Origin: a bacterium
Lineage (GTDB): Bacteria > Krumholzibacteriota > Krumholzibacteriia > LZORAL124-64-63
DNA length: 45,958 nucleotides
Direction of reading: 5' to 3'
Assembly: GCA_018829565.1 (NCBI GenBank)
Contig: JAHJTW010000299.1
Span: 1 to 45,958, forward strand
The notes below the pieces were generated by a model that was not told where the DNA came from, made no database searches, and saw only the letters and a program-made list of their open reading frames with translations. The number at the start of each line of letters is the position of its first letter. Position 1 is the stretch's first letter. Shown one piece after another: positions 1 through 8,981 of this stretch. The translations under genes and the position numbers were made by a program.

Positions 1-18
1 ACGCGTACTAGGGAAGAC

Positions 19-46
19 CCCTCTGCCGGGTGAGACCGGCAGAGGG
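19..46. other. 11-bp perfect inverted repeat (hairpin) upstream of pilT
   Basis: Bases 19-29 and 36-46 are perfect reverse complements around a 6-base loop. There is no T-run on either side, so this could be a weak terminator of a gene left of the window or a leader structure. The ATG at 47 sits immediately against the right arm, so any ribosome site for it would be buried in the stem. This argues against translation starting at 47. Confidence 0.55.
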
Positions 47-175
47 ATGACAGCGGACACAATTTCGACGGCACAACCATCACCTCAAGGATCGGGGTTT
101 CCGGCCGATAGTATCAGGGAGAAACGCCGGCTCGTCCGGCCCCTGAAAACCGTATGCCCGAGGAGCCCGTCCCGG

Positions 176-1315
176 ATGGATATCAAGCGCATCCTCACCG
201 AAATGATCGAGCGGGGGGCCAGCGACCTCCACCTGAAGGTGGCGACCCCGCCCGTCCTGCGCATCAACGGCAGTCTGGTCCAGGCCGACTATCCCGCCCC
301 TACTATCCAGGAGATGCTGGCGGTCACCCAGCAGATCCTGACCCCGGGGCAACGCGAGAGCTTCGAACGGACCCGGGAGATCGATTTCGCGTTCGGGGTG
401 CCCGGAGTGGCCCGGTTCCGGGCCAATTTCTACGTCCAGCGGGGTAGCGTGGCCATGGTGTTCCGCCACGTCCCCGTGGAGATCCGCAGTCCCGAGGAGC
501 TCGGCCTGCCCACGGTGGTCAAGGACCTGGCGGTCCGGCCCCGGGGCATGATCCTCGTGACCGGCACCGTGGGCAGCGGCAAGAGCACGACCCTGGCGTC
601 CATGGTGGACATCATCAACCGGGATTGCGCCCGCCACGTGATCACCATCGAGGACCCCATCGAGTTCCTGCACAAGGACCGCAGGAGCATCATCAGCCAG
701 CGCGAAGTCGGCTGCGACACCGAGAGCTACAGCGACGCCTTGAGGTACGTGTTGCGGCAGGATCCGGACGTCGTCCTGATCGGGGAGATCCGGGACGCGG
801 AGTCCATGAAGATCGCCCTGACGGCGGCCGACACCGGGCATCTGGTGCTGAGCACCATGCACACCACCGACGCGACCCAGACCATCAGCCGCATCATCTC
901 GTTCTTCCCTCCGCACCAGCAGCAGGAGATCCGCTACCTGCTGGCCTCGACCCTGCAGGCGGTCATCAGCCAGCGTCTGGTGGCGGATGTCGACGGGTTG
1001 CAGCGGTATCCGGCCTGCGAGATCCTCATCACCACCAGCACCATCCGGGAATACATCCGGGATCCCGAGAAGACGGTGCTGATCCGTCAGGCCATCCAGG
1101 AAGGTTTCGTCCAGTACCAGATGCAGACCTTCGACCAGTCCCTGATGCAGCTCTACCGGGAGGGCCTGGTGAGCCTGGACATCGCGACCCGGGCCAGCAG
1201 CAATCCCCACGAGTTCCTCCTGCGCATCAAGGGCATCCAGGGGAGTTCGGACACCACCTGGGACAGGTTCGAAAAGGAAACCGAGGAAGAGAGTCCGGAG
1301 ATCACGAGGATCTGA
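176..1315 (+). CDS. pilT: PilT/PilU-type twitching motility ATPase
   Basis: Hexameric secretion-type ATPase that powers retraction of type IV pili at the inner-membrane base. The 379-aa product opens with MDIKRILTEMIERGASDLHL, the usual PilT N-terminus. It has a Walker A GTVGSGKST at about residues 130-138, an Asp-box (ITIEDPIEF), Walker B VVLIGEIRD near 199 and a His-box HLVLSTMHTTDA near 222. The C-terminal part (TFDQSLMQLYREGLV) resembles PilU as much as PilT, so retraction ATPase is secure but the paralogue is not. I chose ATG 176 because GAGGAG lies 10 bases upstream and family homology begins there. An in-frame ATG at 47 would add 43 residues unlike the family and abuts a hairpin. No pilus structural genes are in the window. 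A terminator follows, so it is probably transcribed separately from accC. Confidence 0.93.
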   Translation: MDIKRILTEMIERGASDLHLKVATPPVLRINGSLVQADYPAPTIQEMLAVTQQILTPGQRESFERTREIDFAFGVPGVARFRANFYVQRGSVAMVFRHVPVEIRSPEELGLPTVVKDLAVRPRGMILVTGTVGSGKSTTLASMVDIINRDCARHVITIEDPIEFLHKDRRSIISQREVGCDTESYSDALRYVLRQDPDVVLIGEIRDAESMKIALTAADTGHLVLSTMHTTDATQTISRIISFFPPHQQQEIRYLLASTLQAVISQRLVADVDGLQRYPACEILITTSTIREYIRDPEKTVLIRQAIQEGFVQYQMQTFDQSLMQLYREGLVSLDIATRASSNPHEFLLRIKGIQGSSDTTWDRFEKETEEESPEITRI

Positions 1316-1338
1316 TCCCGGCCGACCCGGCGAACACC

Positions 1339-1365
1339 ACGGCCCTCCTGACGGAGGGCCGTTTT
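1339..1365 (+). terminator. Intrinsic terminator after pilT
   Basis: A perfect 10-bp stem (1339-1348 with 1353-1362) closes a TGAC loop and runs into TTTT then a pyrimidine stretch. It lies 23 bases after the pilT stop, a textbook position for Rho-independent termination. Confidence 0.9.
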
Positions 1366-1499
1366 CTCTTGCCTTCACCCGGCAGCCGCCCCACAATATG
1401 GCGGCAGAATCGAAAGGGTGAGGGATGAGGGCGTTCCGGCGGCCGCCAGGCGGCAGGGTGTCCCCCTTGGTGTCATATTCCCAGGCCAGGAAGTTCCGA

Positions 1500-2882
1500 A
1501 TGTTCAAAAAAGTCCTCATCGCCAATCGCGGCGAGATCGCCCTGCGCGTCATGCGGGCATGCCGTGAACTGGGGATCCAGAGCGTCGCCATCCATTCCTT
1601 CGCGGACGTGGAGTCGCTCCATGTGAAATATGCCGACGAATCCGTCTGCGTCGGCAAGACCTCGAGCGCCGACAGCTACCTGAAGGTTCCCAACATCATC
1701 GCGGCGGCCGAGATCACCGGATCCGACGCCATCCACCCCGGATACGGGTTCCTGGCTGAGAATGCCGCCTTCGCGGAGATCTGCGTCGACAACGGGTTCA
1801 CCTGGATCGGTCCCGACGCCGAGGTCATCCGCTGCATGGGGGACAAGGCCACCGCCCGGACCATGGCCGTCGAGGCCGGCGTCCCGGTCGTTCCGGGGAC
1901 GGGCCTGGTGCCCGGGGTCGAGGATGCGGTGACGGCCGCCGAGCAGTTCGGGTATCCGGTGATCATCAAGGCGACCGCCGGGGGTGGGGGCAAGGGCATG
2001 AGGGTGGCGCGCAACGAGGAGGAACTGCGGAAGAACTTCGTCGCGGCCCGGACCGAGGCGGGGGCGGCCTTCGGGAACGACGCCGTCTACATCGAAAAGT
2101 ACCTGGTGAAGCCCCGCCACGTGGAGATCCAGCTCATGGGGGACCACCACGGGACCGTGCTGCATTTCGGCGAACGGGATTGTTCCATCCAGCGCCGCCA
2201 CCAGAAGCTCATCGAGGAGGCCCCCTCGCCCGCGGTGACTCCGGAGATCCGCGAGGCGATGGGCGCGGCCGCCGTCCGCCTGGCCGAGCGGGTGGGTTAC
2301 ACCAGCGCGGGCACCGTCGAGTTCCTGCTCGACGAGGACGGGTCGTTCTACTTCATGGAGATGAACACGAGGATCCAGGTGGAGCATCCGGTGACGGAGA
2401 TGGTCACGGGTTACGACCTGGTGAAGTGGATGATCCGGGTCGCCGCGGGGGAGAAGTTCACCTTCGGCCAGAAGGACATCCGGGTCACGGGGCACGCCAT
2501 CGAATGCCGGATCAACGCCGAGAATCCCGAACGGGACTTCATGCCGTGCCCGGGCCGCGTCTTCTACTATCACGCTCCCGGGGGCCCGGGGATCCGCGTC
2601 GACACCCACGTCTATTCCGACTACTCCGTCCCACCCCATTACGATTCGTTGCTGGCCAAGATCATTGCCTACGGCGAGGATCGCGAGGAAGCTGTCGCAA
2701 GGATGCGACGGGCGCTGGCCGAGTGCGTCTTCGAAGGTCTGCCCACGAGCACGCCCTTCCACCAGGAAGTGCTCCAGCATCCCGTCTTCCTGGCGGGAAA
2801 GGCCACGACACGCTTCCTGGAAGAGGAATTGACCCAACTGCAGGAGGGTTTGCGTGTCCGGGCGAAATCCGAGGAAGGCTAG
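1500..2882 (+). CDS. accC: Acetyl-CoA carboxylase, biotin carboxylase subunit
   Basis: ATP-dependent carboxylation of biotin carried on AccB, the first half-reaction of malonyl-CoA synthesis for fatty acids. The 460-aa product has the normal AccC length. The N-terminal domain starts [20 protein letters not shown]. The ATP-grasp glycine loop [11 protein letters not shown] is near 157-168. The catalytic strand [14 protein letters not shown] lies near 287-300 and the C-terminal biotin-carboxylase domain follows. The start is set by AGGAAG at 1488-1493, six bases before ATG 1500; an in-frame ATG at 1425 would add 25 non-homologous residues. The usual neighbour accB is absent: pilT precedes it and ftsK overlaps its last 29 bases. 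Pyruvate or propionyl carboxylase alpha subunits are related, but the short length without a fused biotinyl domain favours AccC. Confidence 0.93.
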   Translation: MFKKVLIANRGEIALRVMRACRELGIQSVAIHSFADVESLHVKYADESVCVGKTSSADSYLKVPNIIAAAEITGSDAIHPGYGFLAENAAFAEICVDNGFTWIGPDAEVIRCMGDKATARTMAVEAGVPVVPGTGLVPGVEDAVTAAEQFGYPVIIKATAGGGGKGMRVARNEEELRKNFVAARTEAGAAFGNDAVYIEKYLVKPRHVEIQLMGDHHGTVLHFGERDCSIQRRHQKLIEEAPSPAVTPEIREAMGAAAVRLAERVGYTSAGTVEFLLDEDGSFYFMEMNTRIQVEHPVTEMVTGYDLVKWMIRVAAGEKFTFGQKDIRVTGHAIECRINAENPERDFMPCPGRVFYYHAPGGPGIRVDTHVYSDYSVPPHYDSLLAKIIAYGEDREEAVARMRRALAECVFEGLPTSTPFHQEVLQHPVFLAGKATTRFLEEELTQLQEGLRVRAKSEEG

Positions 2883-5316
2883 GCGGAAGGGCGCCGGACC
2901 GGGTGCGGACGCCCCCTGGCTCAGCGGCCTGCTGCTGCTGGCCCTGGCGGCGTATCTGGGTCTGTCCCTGACCGGGGGGACGGGTCCGTGGTGGCTGGCG
3001 GTGACGGGGCATCCCCAGGATTCCCTGGTGGCGGGGGACAATCCCGGCGGCCCGGTCGGCGGGTATCTGGCCCTGGGCCTCGAAGTCATGCTCGGTCGCC
3101 TGTGGGTCTGGGCGGTGCCCCTCATCCTGGTGTCGATCGGCGTGGGGATGTTCACCGGACGCCAGTTTCCTCCGCGATTCTGGCTGTTGCGGGTCCTGCC
3201 GCTCTGGGTCGCGACCGGCGCCTTCGTGGCGCAGCCGAATGCCCTGGTCGAACCCGGGACCGGCGCCCGCTACGGGGGCATCGTCGGGTTCTACGTCGCC
3301 CGGGGGTTCACGACCCTGTTCGGACCCATGGGCGGTCCCATCTTCATTTTTCTCCTCCTGCTGATCACCGTCATCCTGGTCCTGCGCCCCTGGCTCGGCT
3401 GGTTGCCCGGCCTGCTCGAACGCCTCGGCACGGGGCTTGCCGCCGTGGGTTCGGTCCTGCGCCGGATCCTGGCCTGGCCCGTCCAGTTGGCCTGGCGGGC
3501 CTTGCGGGCGCCGGCAAGCTGGCCGGGCGCCCTGGCCGAGCGGAGGCGGCAGGCCAGGGAACGCAGGGCGGAGGAGGAGGCGGCAGACGGTCCGACCGGT
3601 CCTTCCCCGGCGGTCGCCGCTCCGGTCGCCTCCCCGTCCGGGCGGGCCAGGGTCCTTCACGACGTGCCCGATTCCACGGGCCCCGCCGGATCCATCGCGG
3701 AATTCGATCCTGGAGACGTTGAGGAGGCACGGTCGCAGGACGCGGAGGTCCGGCCGGTAACAGAATCGCTGACTCTCCAGGGTGCTGCCGGACCCGCCGA
3801 GGACGAGGGCTACTTCGAGGACGAGGGGGATGTTTCCCGGCCGCGGCCGAAGAAGCGCAAGAAGGCCAAGGGGACGTTCGTCCTGCCTGATCTGGAACTG
3901 CTGACTCCTGCCGGCCCGGACGTCCAGCCACTCAGCCGCCAGGAACTGGACTCCTCGGCGGACCTGCTGGAGGCCACCCTGCGTTCGTTCGGGGTCGAGG
4001 GCGAGGTAAAGGACGTGCGCCCCGGGCCCGTCGTGACCACCTTCGAGTACCAGCCGGGTTCCGGCATCCGCGTCAACCAGATCGTCCAGCGCAGCGACGA
4101 TCTGGCCCTGGCCATGAGGGCGCGGTCGATCCGCATGGAGGCTCCGATTCCCGGCAAGGCCGCCGTCGGCATCGAGATCCCCAATCCCAAGCCCAAGATG
4201 GTGCGGCTGCGCGAGGTCCTCGAGAACACCGACCAGGAAGGGGCGGCGGCCCTGACCGTGGTGCTGGGCAAGGACGTGGTCGGCCGCCCCGTCAACATCG
4301 ACATCGCCGGTTTGCCCCACCTGCTCGTGGCCGGGTCCACCGGCAGCGGCAAGTCGGTGTGCCTGAATGCCATGATCTGCAACCTGCTGCTGCGGAACAC
4401 GCCGGAGACCCTGCGGCTGGTCCTCATCGACCCGAAGATGCTCGAACTGAGCGTCTACAACGGCATCCCGCACCTGCTGCTGCCGGTGGTCACGGATCCC
4501 CGGGAGGCCCTGAAGGCGCTGCAGTGGATGGTGGCCCAGATGGAGTACAGGTACCGCCAGCTGTCGAAGCATTCGGTGCGGAACATCCTGCAGTACAACC
4601 AGAAGGTGGCCAAGGGCGAGATCGAGGACGAGGACGGGGAGACCGTCACCGAGATCATGCCTTACTACGTGACCATCGTGGACGAACTTGCCGACCTGAT
4701 GATCCAGCTCGGGGCGGACATGGAAGGCCCCATCACGCGTCTGGCCCAGAAGGCCCGGGCGGTGGGCATCCACCTGATCCTGGCGACCCAGCGGCCCAGC
4801 GTGGACGTGCTGACCGGCGTGATCAAGGCCAACATCCCCTGCCGGATCGCCTTCCGGGTGATCCAGAAGAACGACTCGAGGACCATCCTGGACATGAACG
4901 GCGCCGAGCAGCTGCTGGGGCACGGCGACATGCTCTACCTGCAGCCGGGCCGCGCCCTGCCCGTGCGCGTGCACGGTTCGTTCATCGACGTCGACGAGTG
5001 CGAGGCGATCTCCGCCCACTGGCAGGACTTCACCGGGATGACCGAGGAGATCAGCCTGAACGAGAACCCCGCCGGGGGCGGCATGGTCACCGGCGAGGAC
5101 GACCTTTTCGAGGAGGCCAAGCGCATCGTGATCCTGCACCAGAGCGGCTCCACCTCCCTGCTGCAGCGCCGCCTGCGCATCGGCTACACCCGCGCCGGAC
5201 GGCTCATGGACATGCTGGAGGAGGCGGGGGTCGTCGGCCCCTTCACCGGGAGCAAGGCCCGGGACGTGCTCATCAAGGCCGAGGACCTCGGTCAGGCCGG
5301 CGAGGGTCAGGCCTGA
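2854..5316 (+). CDS. ftsK: DNA translocase FtsK
   Basis: Septum-anchored motor that pumps chromosome DNA during division and resolves dimers with XerCD. The 820-aa protein has about four N-terminal membrane segments within residues 25-175 (for example [12 protein letters not shown] and [14 protein letters not shown]). An acidic/Pro-rich linker runs to about 340. The RecA-like motor has Walker A GSTGSGKS at about 494-501 and Walker [11 protein letters not shown] near 606. A C-terminal winged-helix gamma domain from about 752 ([20 protein letters not shown]) would read polar KOPS-type sites. The GTG start at 2854 is supported by AGGAGGG five bases upstream, inside the accC tail. The linker is short, making it closer in size to SpoIIIE-type than to E. 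coli FtsK. The stop overlaps the rimO start (TGATG). Confidence 0.93.
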   Translation: MSGRNPRKARRKGAGPGADAPWLSGLLLLALAAYLGLSLTGGTGPWWLAVTGHPQDSLVAGDNPGGPVGGYLALGLEVMLGRLWVWAVPLILVSIGVGMFTGRQFPPRFWLLRVLPLWVATGAFVAQPNALVEPGTGARYGGIVGFYVARGFTTLFGPMGGPIFIFLLLLITVILVLRPWLGWLPGLLERLGTGLAAVGSVLRRILAWPVQLAWRALRAPASWPGALAERRRQARERRAEEEAADGPTGPSPAVAAPVASPSGRARVLHDVPDSTGPAGSIAEFDPGDVEEARSQDAEVRPVTESLTLQGAAGPAEDEGYFEDEGDVSRPRPKKRKKAKGTFVLPDLELLTPAGPDVQPLSRQELDSSADLLEATLRSFGVEGEVKDVRPGPVVTTFEYQPGSGIRVNQIVQRSDDLALAMRARSIRMEAPIPGKAAVGIEIPNPKPKMVRLREVLENTDQEGAAALTVVLGKDVVGRPVNIDIAGLPHLLVAGSTGSGKSVCLNAMICNLLLRNTPETLRLVLIDPKMLELSVYNGIPHLLLPVVTDPREALKALQWMVAQMEYRYRQLSKHSVRNILQYNQKVAKGEIEDEDGETVTEIMPYYVTIVDELADLMIQLGADMEGPITRLAQKARAVGIHLILATQRPSVDVLTGVIKANIPCRIAFRVIQKNDSRTILDMNGAEQLLGHGDMLYLQPGRALPVRVHGSFIDVDECEAISAHWQDFTGMTEEISLNENPAGGGMVTGEDDLFEEAKRIVILHQSGSTSLLQRRLRIGYTRAGRLMDMLEEAGVVGPFTGSKARDVLIKAEDLGQAGEGQA

Positions 5317-6782
5317 TGCGGAAGGTGTTCTGCGCCACCCTGGGCTGCGACAAGAACCTCGTGGACTCCGAGGCGCTCCTGGGGCGTTTCGCCATCAAGG
5401 GCGTCCAGGCGGTGGACGACCCTGAGGCCGCCGACATCTGGGTCCTGAACACCTGCGGGTTCATCGAGGCCGCCCGCAGCGACAGCGCCGAGACCCTGCG
5501 ATCCCTGTGCGACGCCAAGGGAGAGCGCACCCTGGTCGTCTGCGGCTGCTGGTCCCAGGAACACGGCGACCTGATCCGCGAGCGCTTCCCTGCGGTGGAC
5601 GTCGTCGCCGGGGTGGGGCAGTTCGACGAGGTGGTCGCCGCCTGCACGGGGACCGGATCCCCGGCGCCGTCCGCACCGTCCGGGACGGGGGTCTTCCCCC
5701 TCGCGGGGCCCGCCCCGCAGCCCATCGTGGGAGATCCCATGGCCGCCCCTTACGTGGGCATCGCCGAACGTCCCCTGCTGACCCCGGGGCACGTCGCGTT
5801 CGTCAAGATCGGCGAGGGGTGCAACTTCTCCTGTTCCTTCTGCCGGATCCCCCTGATCCGCGGCAAGCAGCGTAGCCGCCCGATCGCCGAGATCGCCGGC
5901 GAGGTCCGCCGGCTCGCCGGACGAGGCGTCACCGAGATCCAGCTGGTCAGCCAGAACACCAGCGACTTCGGCCGGGACTCGGGCGAGAACCTGCACGACC
6001 TCGTCAAGACGCTGGACGGAATCGACGGGCTGCGGCGCATCCGCCTGTTCTATCTCTACTCCGGGGTGGTGACGGCCGACGACCTTCTGCGGCTGCTCGA
6101 TCTGCCGAAGGTGGTCCCGTATCTGGACCTTCCGGTCCAGCACGCCTCACCGCGCCTGCTGAAGGCCATGCGCCGTCCCGGCCTGTCGCGCACGTCGCCC
6201 GACTTCTTCGCGACCCTCAGACGAGCCCGCCCGGAAGTCGTCCTGCGGTCCACCGCGTTGCTGGGTTTCCCGGGGGAGGAGGACGAGGACGTGGCCGTGC
6301 TGGCCGACTTCCTGGCCGAGGTGGAGTTTGACCACCTGGGAACCTATCGTTATTCTCCCGAGCCTGGAACGTCGTCGGCCGAGCTTCCGGACCGGGTGCC
6401 CGAGGAAGTGATCCTGGACCGCGAAGCCCTCATCCAGGGCATCCAGGAGGAGATCGCCCTCGAGCGGATGGAAGGCCGCCTGGGGCAGGACCACGAGATC
6501 CTGGTGGACCGCATCCTGGCTCCTGACGACCTCGCCGAGGAGGGCTGGCTGGATCTCCTGGACGGCTTCGAGGCCGGGGAAGAAGCCGACGGGGCCCTGC
6601 GGCAGGCGACCCACGGGGCCGGACCTTTGGCTGTGGGACGCAGTTTTCATTTCGGGTATGATGTGGACGGGAACGTCATCATGCCGGCCGGGAACCTGGA
6701 GCCGGGCCGTTATGTTAGAGGCGTGTTCCGGAAGGCGACCGCCACCGATGTCTGGGCCGAGGAGCCCGCGGGTGAACCATGA
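5316..6782 (+). CDS. rimO: Ribosomal protein S12 methylthiotransferase RimO
   Basis: Radical-SAM enzyme that methylthiolates the conserved aspartate of ribosomal protein S12. The 488-aa product begins [24 protein letters not shown], the RimO version of the UPF0004 domain (MiaB differs here). Cluster cysteines lie in LGCDKN, NTCGF and VVCGC. The radical-SAM triad is CNFSCSFC at C169/C173/C176, followed by a TIM-barrel core and a C-terminal TRAM-like region. A Pro/Gly-rich stretch of about 40 residues before the radical-SAM domain (around residues 110-150) makes it longer than the usual 440 aa or so. ATG 5316 shares one base with the ftsK stop, implying translational coupling. Its own stop overlaps the next start as ATGA. 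Confidence 0.93.
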   Translation: MRKVFCATLGCDKNLVDSEALLGRFAIKGVQAVDDPEAADIWVLNTCGFIEAARSDSAETLRSLCDAKGERTLVVCGCWSQEHGDLIRERFPAVDVVAGVGQFDEVVAACTGTGSPAPSAPSGTGVFPLAGPAPQPIVGDPMAAPYVGIAERPLLTPGHVAFVKIGEGCNFSCSFCRIPLIRGKQRSRPIAEIAGEVRRLAGRGVTEIQLVSQNTSDFGRDSGENLHDLVKTLDGIDGLRRIRLFYLYSGVVTADDLLRLLDLPKVVPYLDLPVQHASPRLLKAMRRPGLSRTSPDFFATLRRARPEVVLRSTALLGFPGEEDEDVAVLADFLAEVEFDHLGTYRYSPEPGTSSAELPDRVPEEVILDREALIQGIQEEIALERMEGRLGQDHEILVDRILAPDDLAEEGWLDLLDGFEAGEEADGALRQATHGAGPLAVGRSFHFGYDVDGNVIMPAGNLEPGRYVRGVFRKATATDVWAEEPAGEP

Positions 6783-7486
6783 GGGAAAGGCCTGTTGAAC
6801 GCATGAACTCTCTCGCCGCTCGAATCGCCGCCATGTCCGGGATCATGATCGCGCTGTCGTTCGTCTGCGTGGCCGCCCAGGCCGGGGAGGGGGCCGGTCC
6901 CTTCGCGGCGGGGAGGTCCGATACCGTGAGGACCAACCTGTGGCTGGCCGAATCCCTGCTTGCCGAGGTGGCGGCCGAGGGGGTGGCCGCCCTGCCGCAG
7001 GACGGCGGCCGGGTCCGCCTGCAGAGCGCCCTCGATACGCCCGCGGCCCATCTCTTCCAGACGGTGGCCACGGGGTTGCTGGCTGACCGGGGATACGAGG
7101 TCTTCCTCGATACGGGTGAAGAGGGGGTTCCCGCTCCGGTGGATTACGTCTTCGGCTACCGGGTCCTCGGGGTCCAGCTCGATTATCCCGAAGTGGGTCG
7201 GACCCTGGGGATCTGGCGCAACTGGGTCGGCCGGGAGGTCGAGGTCTCGGTCATGCTGGAACTGTCGGAGGCCGCCACGGGCAGGGTGCTGCTGAACCGC
7301 AAGGTCGACCGCGGCTATCGCGACCGTTTCGACGATCACGAACTCGGCCGGGTCGAATCGCCCCTGTACGACTTCACGACCGCGGAGATCAAGGGCAGCG
7401 GCTGGCAGGACCGGATGGAGGAAGTCGTGGTCCTCGGCACCCTGGCCGGTCTGGTCGCCGTCTATTTCGCCAACACCAGCGATTGA
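6779..7486 (+). CDS. Unknown exported protein between rimO and bamD
   Basis: A 235-aa product with a positively charged start and a hydrophobic stretch (IAAMSGIMIALSFVCVAAQA), consistent with a Sec signal peptide cleaved after AQA. There is no lipobox cysteine at the cleavage point. The mature part alternates beta-like segments (YVFGYRVLGVQLDY, REVEVSVMLELSE, GRVLLNRKVDRGY). The C-terminus has a hydrophobic run, VVVLGTLAGLVAVYF, that could be a membrane anchor or beta hairpin. I do not recognise the family. ATG 6779 overlaps the rimO stop; an in-frame ATG at 6803 is also possible and leaves the signal peptide intact. Its place directly before the bamD-like gene suggests an envelope role, but that is inference only. 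Confidence 0.8.
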   Translation: MRERPVERMNSLAARIAAMSGIMIALSFVCVAAQAGEGAGPFAAGRSDTVRTNLWLAESLLAEVAAEGVAALPQDGGRVRLQSALDTPAAHLFQTVATGLLADRGYEVFLDTGEEGVPAPVDYVFGYRVLGVQLDYPEVGRTLGIWRNWVGREVEVSVMLELSEAATGRVLLNRKVDRGYRDRFDDHELGRVESPLYDFTTAEIKGSGWQDRMEEVVVLGTLAGLVAVYFANTSD

Positions 7487-7522
7487 GGCCGTCGCCGTCT
7501 GGCGACCGGCCCGGAGGATTCA

Positions 7523-8326
7523 TTGGCCTCGTTGAAACGCAGACATCCCGTACCTGTGGCCGGCCTGGCGCTGGCGGCGGTTCTCCTGCTCCTGGCGATC
7601 GTCGGGGCCGGTTGCGGCACCAGCAATCCCCATCCTCCGGGCAGCTTCGACCGCGGCGTATTCTACGCCGAGAAGGGGAAGGGAATCGAGGCGGTCACGG
7701 CGTTCGAGTCCTTCGTGCGCCGCAATCCCACCGACAGCCTTGCCTCCGAAGCCCAGTTCCTCAAGGCCATGACCTACATGGAGATGAAGGAATTCCCCCT
7801 CGCGGCGGTCGAGTTCCAGATCCTGCGCAAGGACTACCCCACCAGCGACCGGGTGGAGGAGGCTTTCTTCCAGGAGGGGCTGGCCTACCTGGGCCAGGTG
7901 GGAAAGATCCAGCGGGACATCACCGGGGCCTACGAGGCCAGGCTGCACTTCCTGAAGTTCATGCAGACCTATCCCCAGTCGCCGCGCATTCCCGAAGCCC
8001 GGAAGGTCATGCAGGACATCTCGGACCTGATGGTGGAAAAGCGCCTCCAACAGGTGCGGGTCTTCCAGCAGCTGAACCGGCACCAGGCGGTGGCCGCGAC
8101 CCTGGACGGGGTCCTGGCCGATGAGGCCGGCAGTTCCCGCCTCGACGAGGTCCTCTGGGTGAGGGCGCAGACCGCCGGCAAGCTGGAAAAGCCCGAGGAA
8201 CGGCGGGAGTTTCTCCGGAGGCTGGTGAACGAATTCCCCGAGAGCCCCTACGCCGAGCGGGCCCGGTCCGCCCTCAAGCGCGACGGCGATTCCGGGGCCG
8301 GCGGGGTGGAAACCGAGGAGCCATGA
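7523..8326 (+). CDS. bamD: BamD-like outer-membrane assembly lipoprotein (TPR)
   Basis: Probable BamD/YfiO-type lipoprotein, partner of BamA in beta-barrel insertion. The 267-aa product has a signal peptide ending in the lipobox VGAGC. Tandem TPR-like helices follow (FDRGVFYAEKGKGIEAVTAFESF, then FPLAAVEFQILRKDYPTSDRVEEAFF), the usual BamD pattern of 'track A, feed B' repeats. The TTG start at 7523 is chosen because GGAGG sits five bases upstream and no better start precedes the signal peptide. CpoB/YbgF-type TPR proteins are related, but one of those is already in the tol cluster (42118-42897). The stop overlaps nadD by four bases (ATGA). Confidence 0.82.
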   Translation: MASLKRRHPVPVAGLALAAVLLLLAIVGAGCGTSNPHPPGSFDRGVFYAEKGKGIEAVTAFESFVRRNPTDSLASEAQFLKAMTYMEMKEFPLAAVEFQILRKDYPTSDRVEEAFFQEGLAYLGQVGKIQRDITGAYEARLHFLKFMQTYPQSPRIPEARKVMQDISDLMVEKRLQQVRVFQQLNRHQAVAATLDGVLADEAGSSRLDEVLWVRAQTAGKLEKPEERREFLRRLVNEFPESPYAERARSALKRDGDSGAGGVETEEP

Positions 8327-8937
8327 TCCTCGCCGTCCTCGGCGGCTCTTTCGACCCGGTCCATTCAGGCCACGTGGCCCTGGGGCGCCACCTGCTGGCG
8401 GGGGGGTACGGCGAGCGCCTGCTGGTGATTCCCACCGCCCGCTCTCCCCACAAGGACGGCCCCCGTGAATCCGGGAGCCACCGTCTCGCCATGCTCCGGC
8501 TGGCCTTCGCCGGGGTCCCCGGCAGCGCCATCGACGACAGGGAACTGCGCCGAGGCGGGGTGTCCTACACCGCAGATACCCTTGCCGAACTCGCCGCCGC
8601 ACATCCCGGTTGCGAACTCCGCCTGGCCATCGGCCAGGACAACCTGGCCGGTTTCCCGACCTGGCGCTCACCGGAGAGGATCCTCGAACTCGCCTCTCTT
8701 CTGGTCGTCAGCCGGGAGGTTCCCGGGCCAGGCGTCCCCCGCACTCCGGCCGAGGCCAGGAGGATGCTGCAAGAGGCCCGCCTTGCGGGAGAACGGCTGA
8801 TCTGGGTCGGGGATTTCCGGGAGTCCGTGTCATCCACGGGGGTTCGTGCTATGCTGGCGGCAGGTGGGGACACGGCCGGAATTCTGCATCCGGACGTCCG
8901 CGCCTACATCGACGCCCACGGTCTTTACCGCGCCTGA
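8323..8937 (+). CDS. nadD: Nicotinate-nucleotide adenylyltransferase
   Basis: Transfers AMP from ATP to nicotinate mononucleotide, giving deamido-NAD in NAD biosynthesis. The 204-aa product has the nucleotidyltransferase signature GGSFDPVHSGH at residues 7-17. The mid-region PTARSPHKDG is typical of the family, and SVSSTGVR near the C-terminus is the ISSTxxR-type ATP site. The length is normal for NadD. nadB, for the first step of NAD synthesis, lies separately at 31723. Confidence 0.93.
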   Translation: MILAVLGGSFDPVHSGHVALGRHLLAGGYGERLLVIPTARSPHKDGPRESGSHRLAMLRLAFAGVPGSAIDDRELRRGGVSYTADTLAELAAAHPGCELRLAIGQDNLAGFPTWRSPERILELASLLVVSREVPGPGVPRTPAEARRMLQEARLAGERLIWVGDFRESVSSTGVRAMLAAGGDTAGILHPDVRAYIDAHGLYRA

Positions 8938-8981
8938 AGATTCCCGGCCGGTCCCTGATCCGTTCGCGAAAGGTTGAACCC

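Noticed and set aside
47-175. N-terminal extension of pilT from ATG 47
   Set aside because: The ATG abuts an 11-bp hairpin, the added residues do not resemble PilT, and a better start with GAGGAG exists at 176.
80-1657. Long minus-strand open frame (525 aa) opposite pilT, and similar frames opposite accC/ftsK, polA, lysS, clpC, bamA and others (up to about 960 aa)
   Set aside because: They mirror real plus-strand genes in a GC-rich genome, show no family motifs, have repetitive low-complexity translations and lack ribosome sites.
8610-8981. Leftward extension of polA into nadD
   Set aside because: Overlaps a well-supported nadD in another frame. Family homology starts at GTG 8982.
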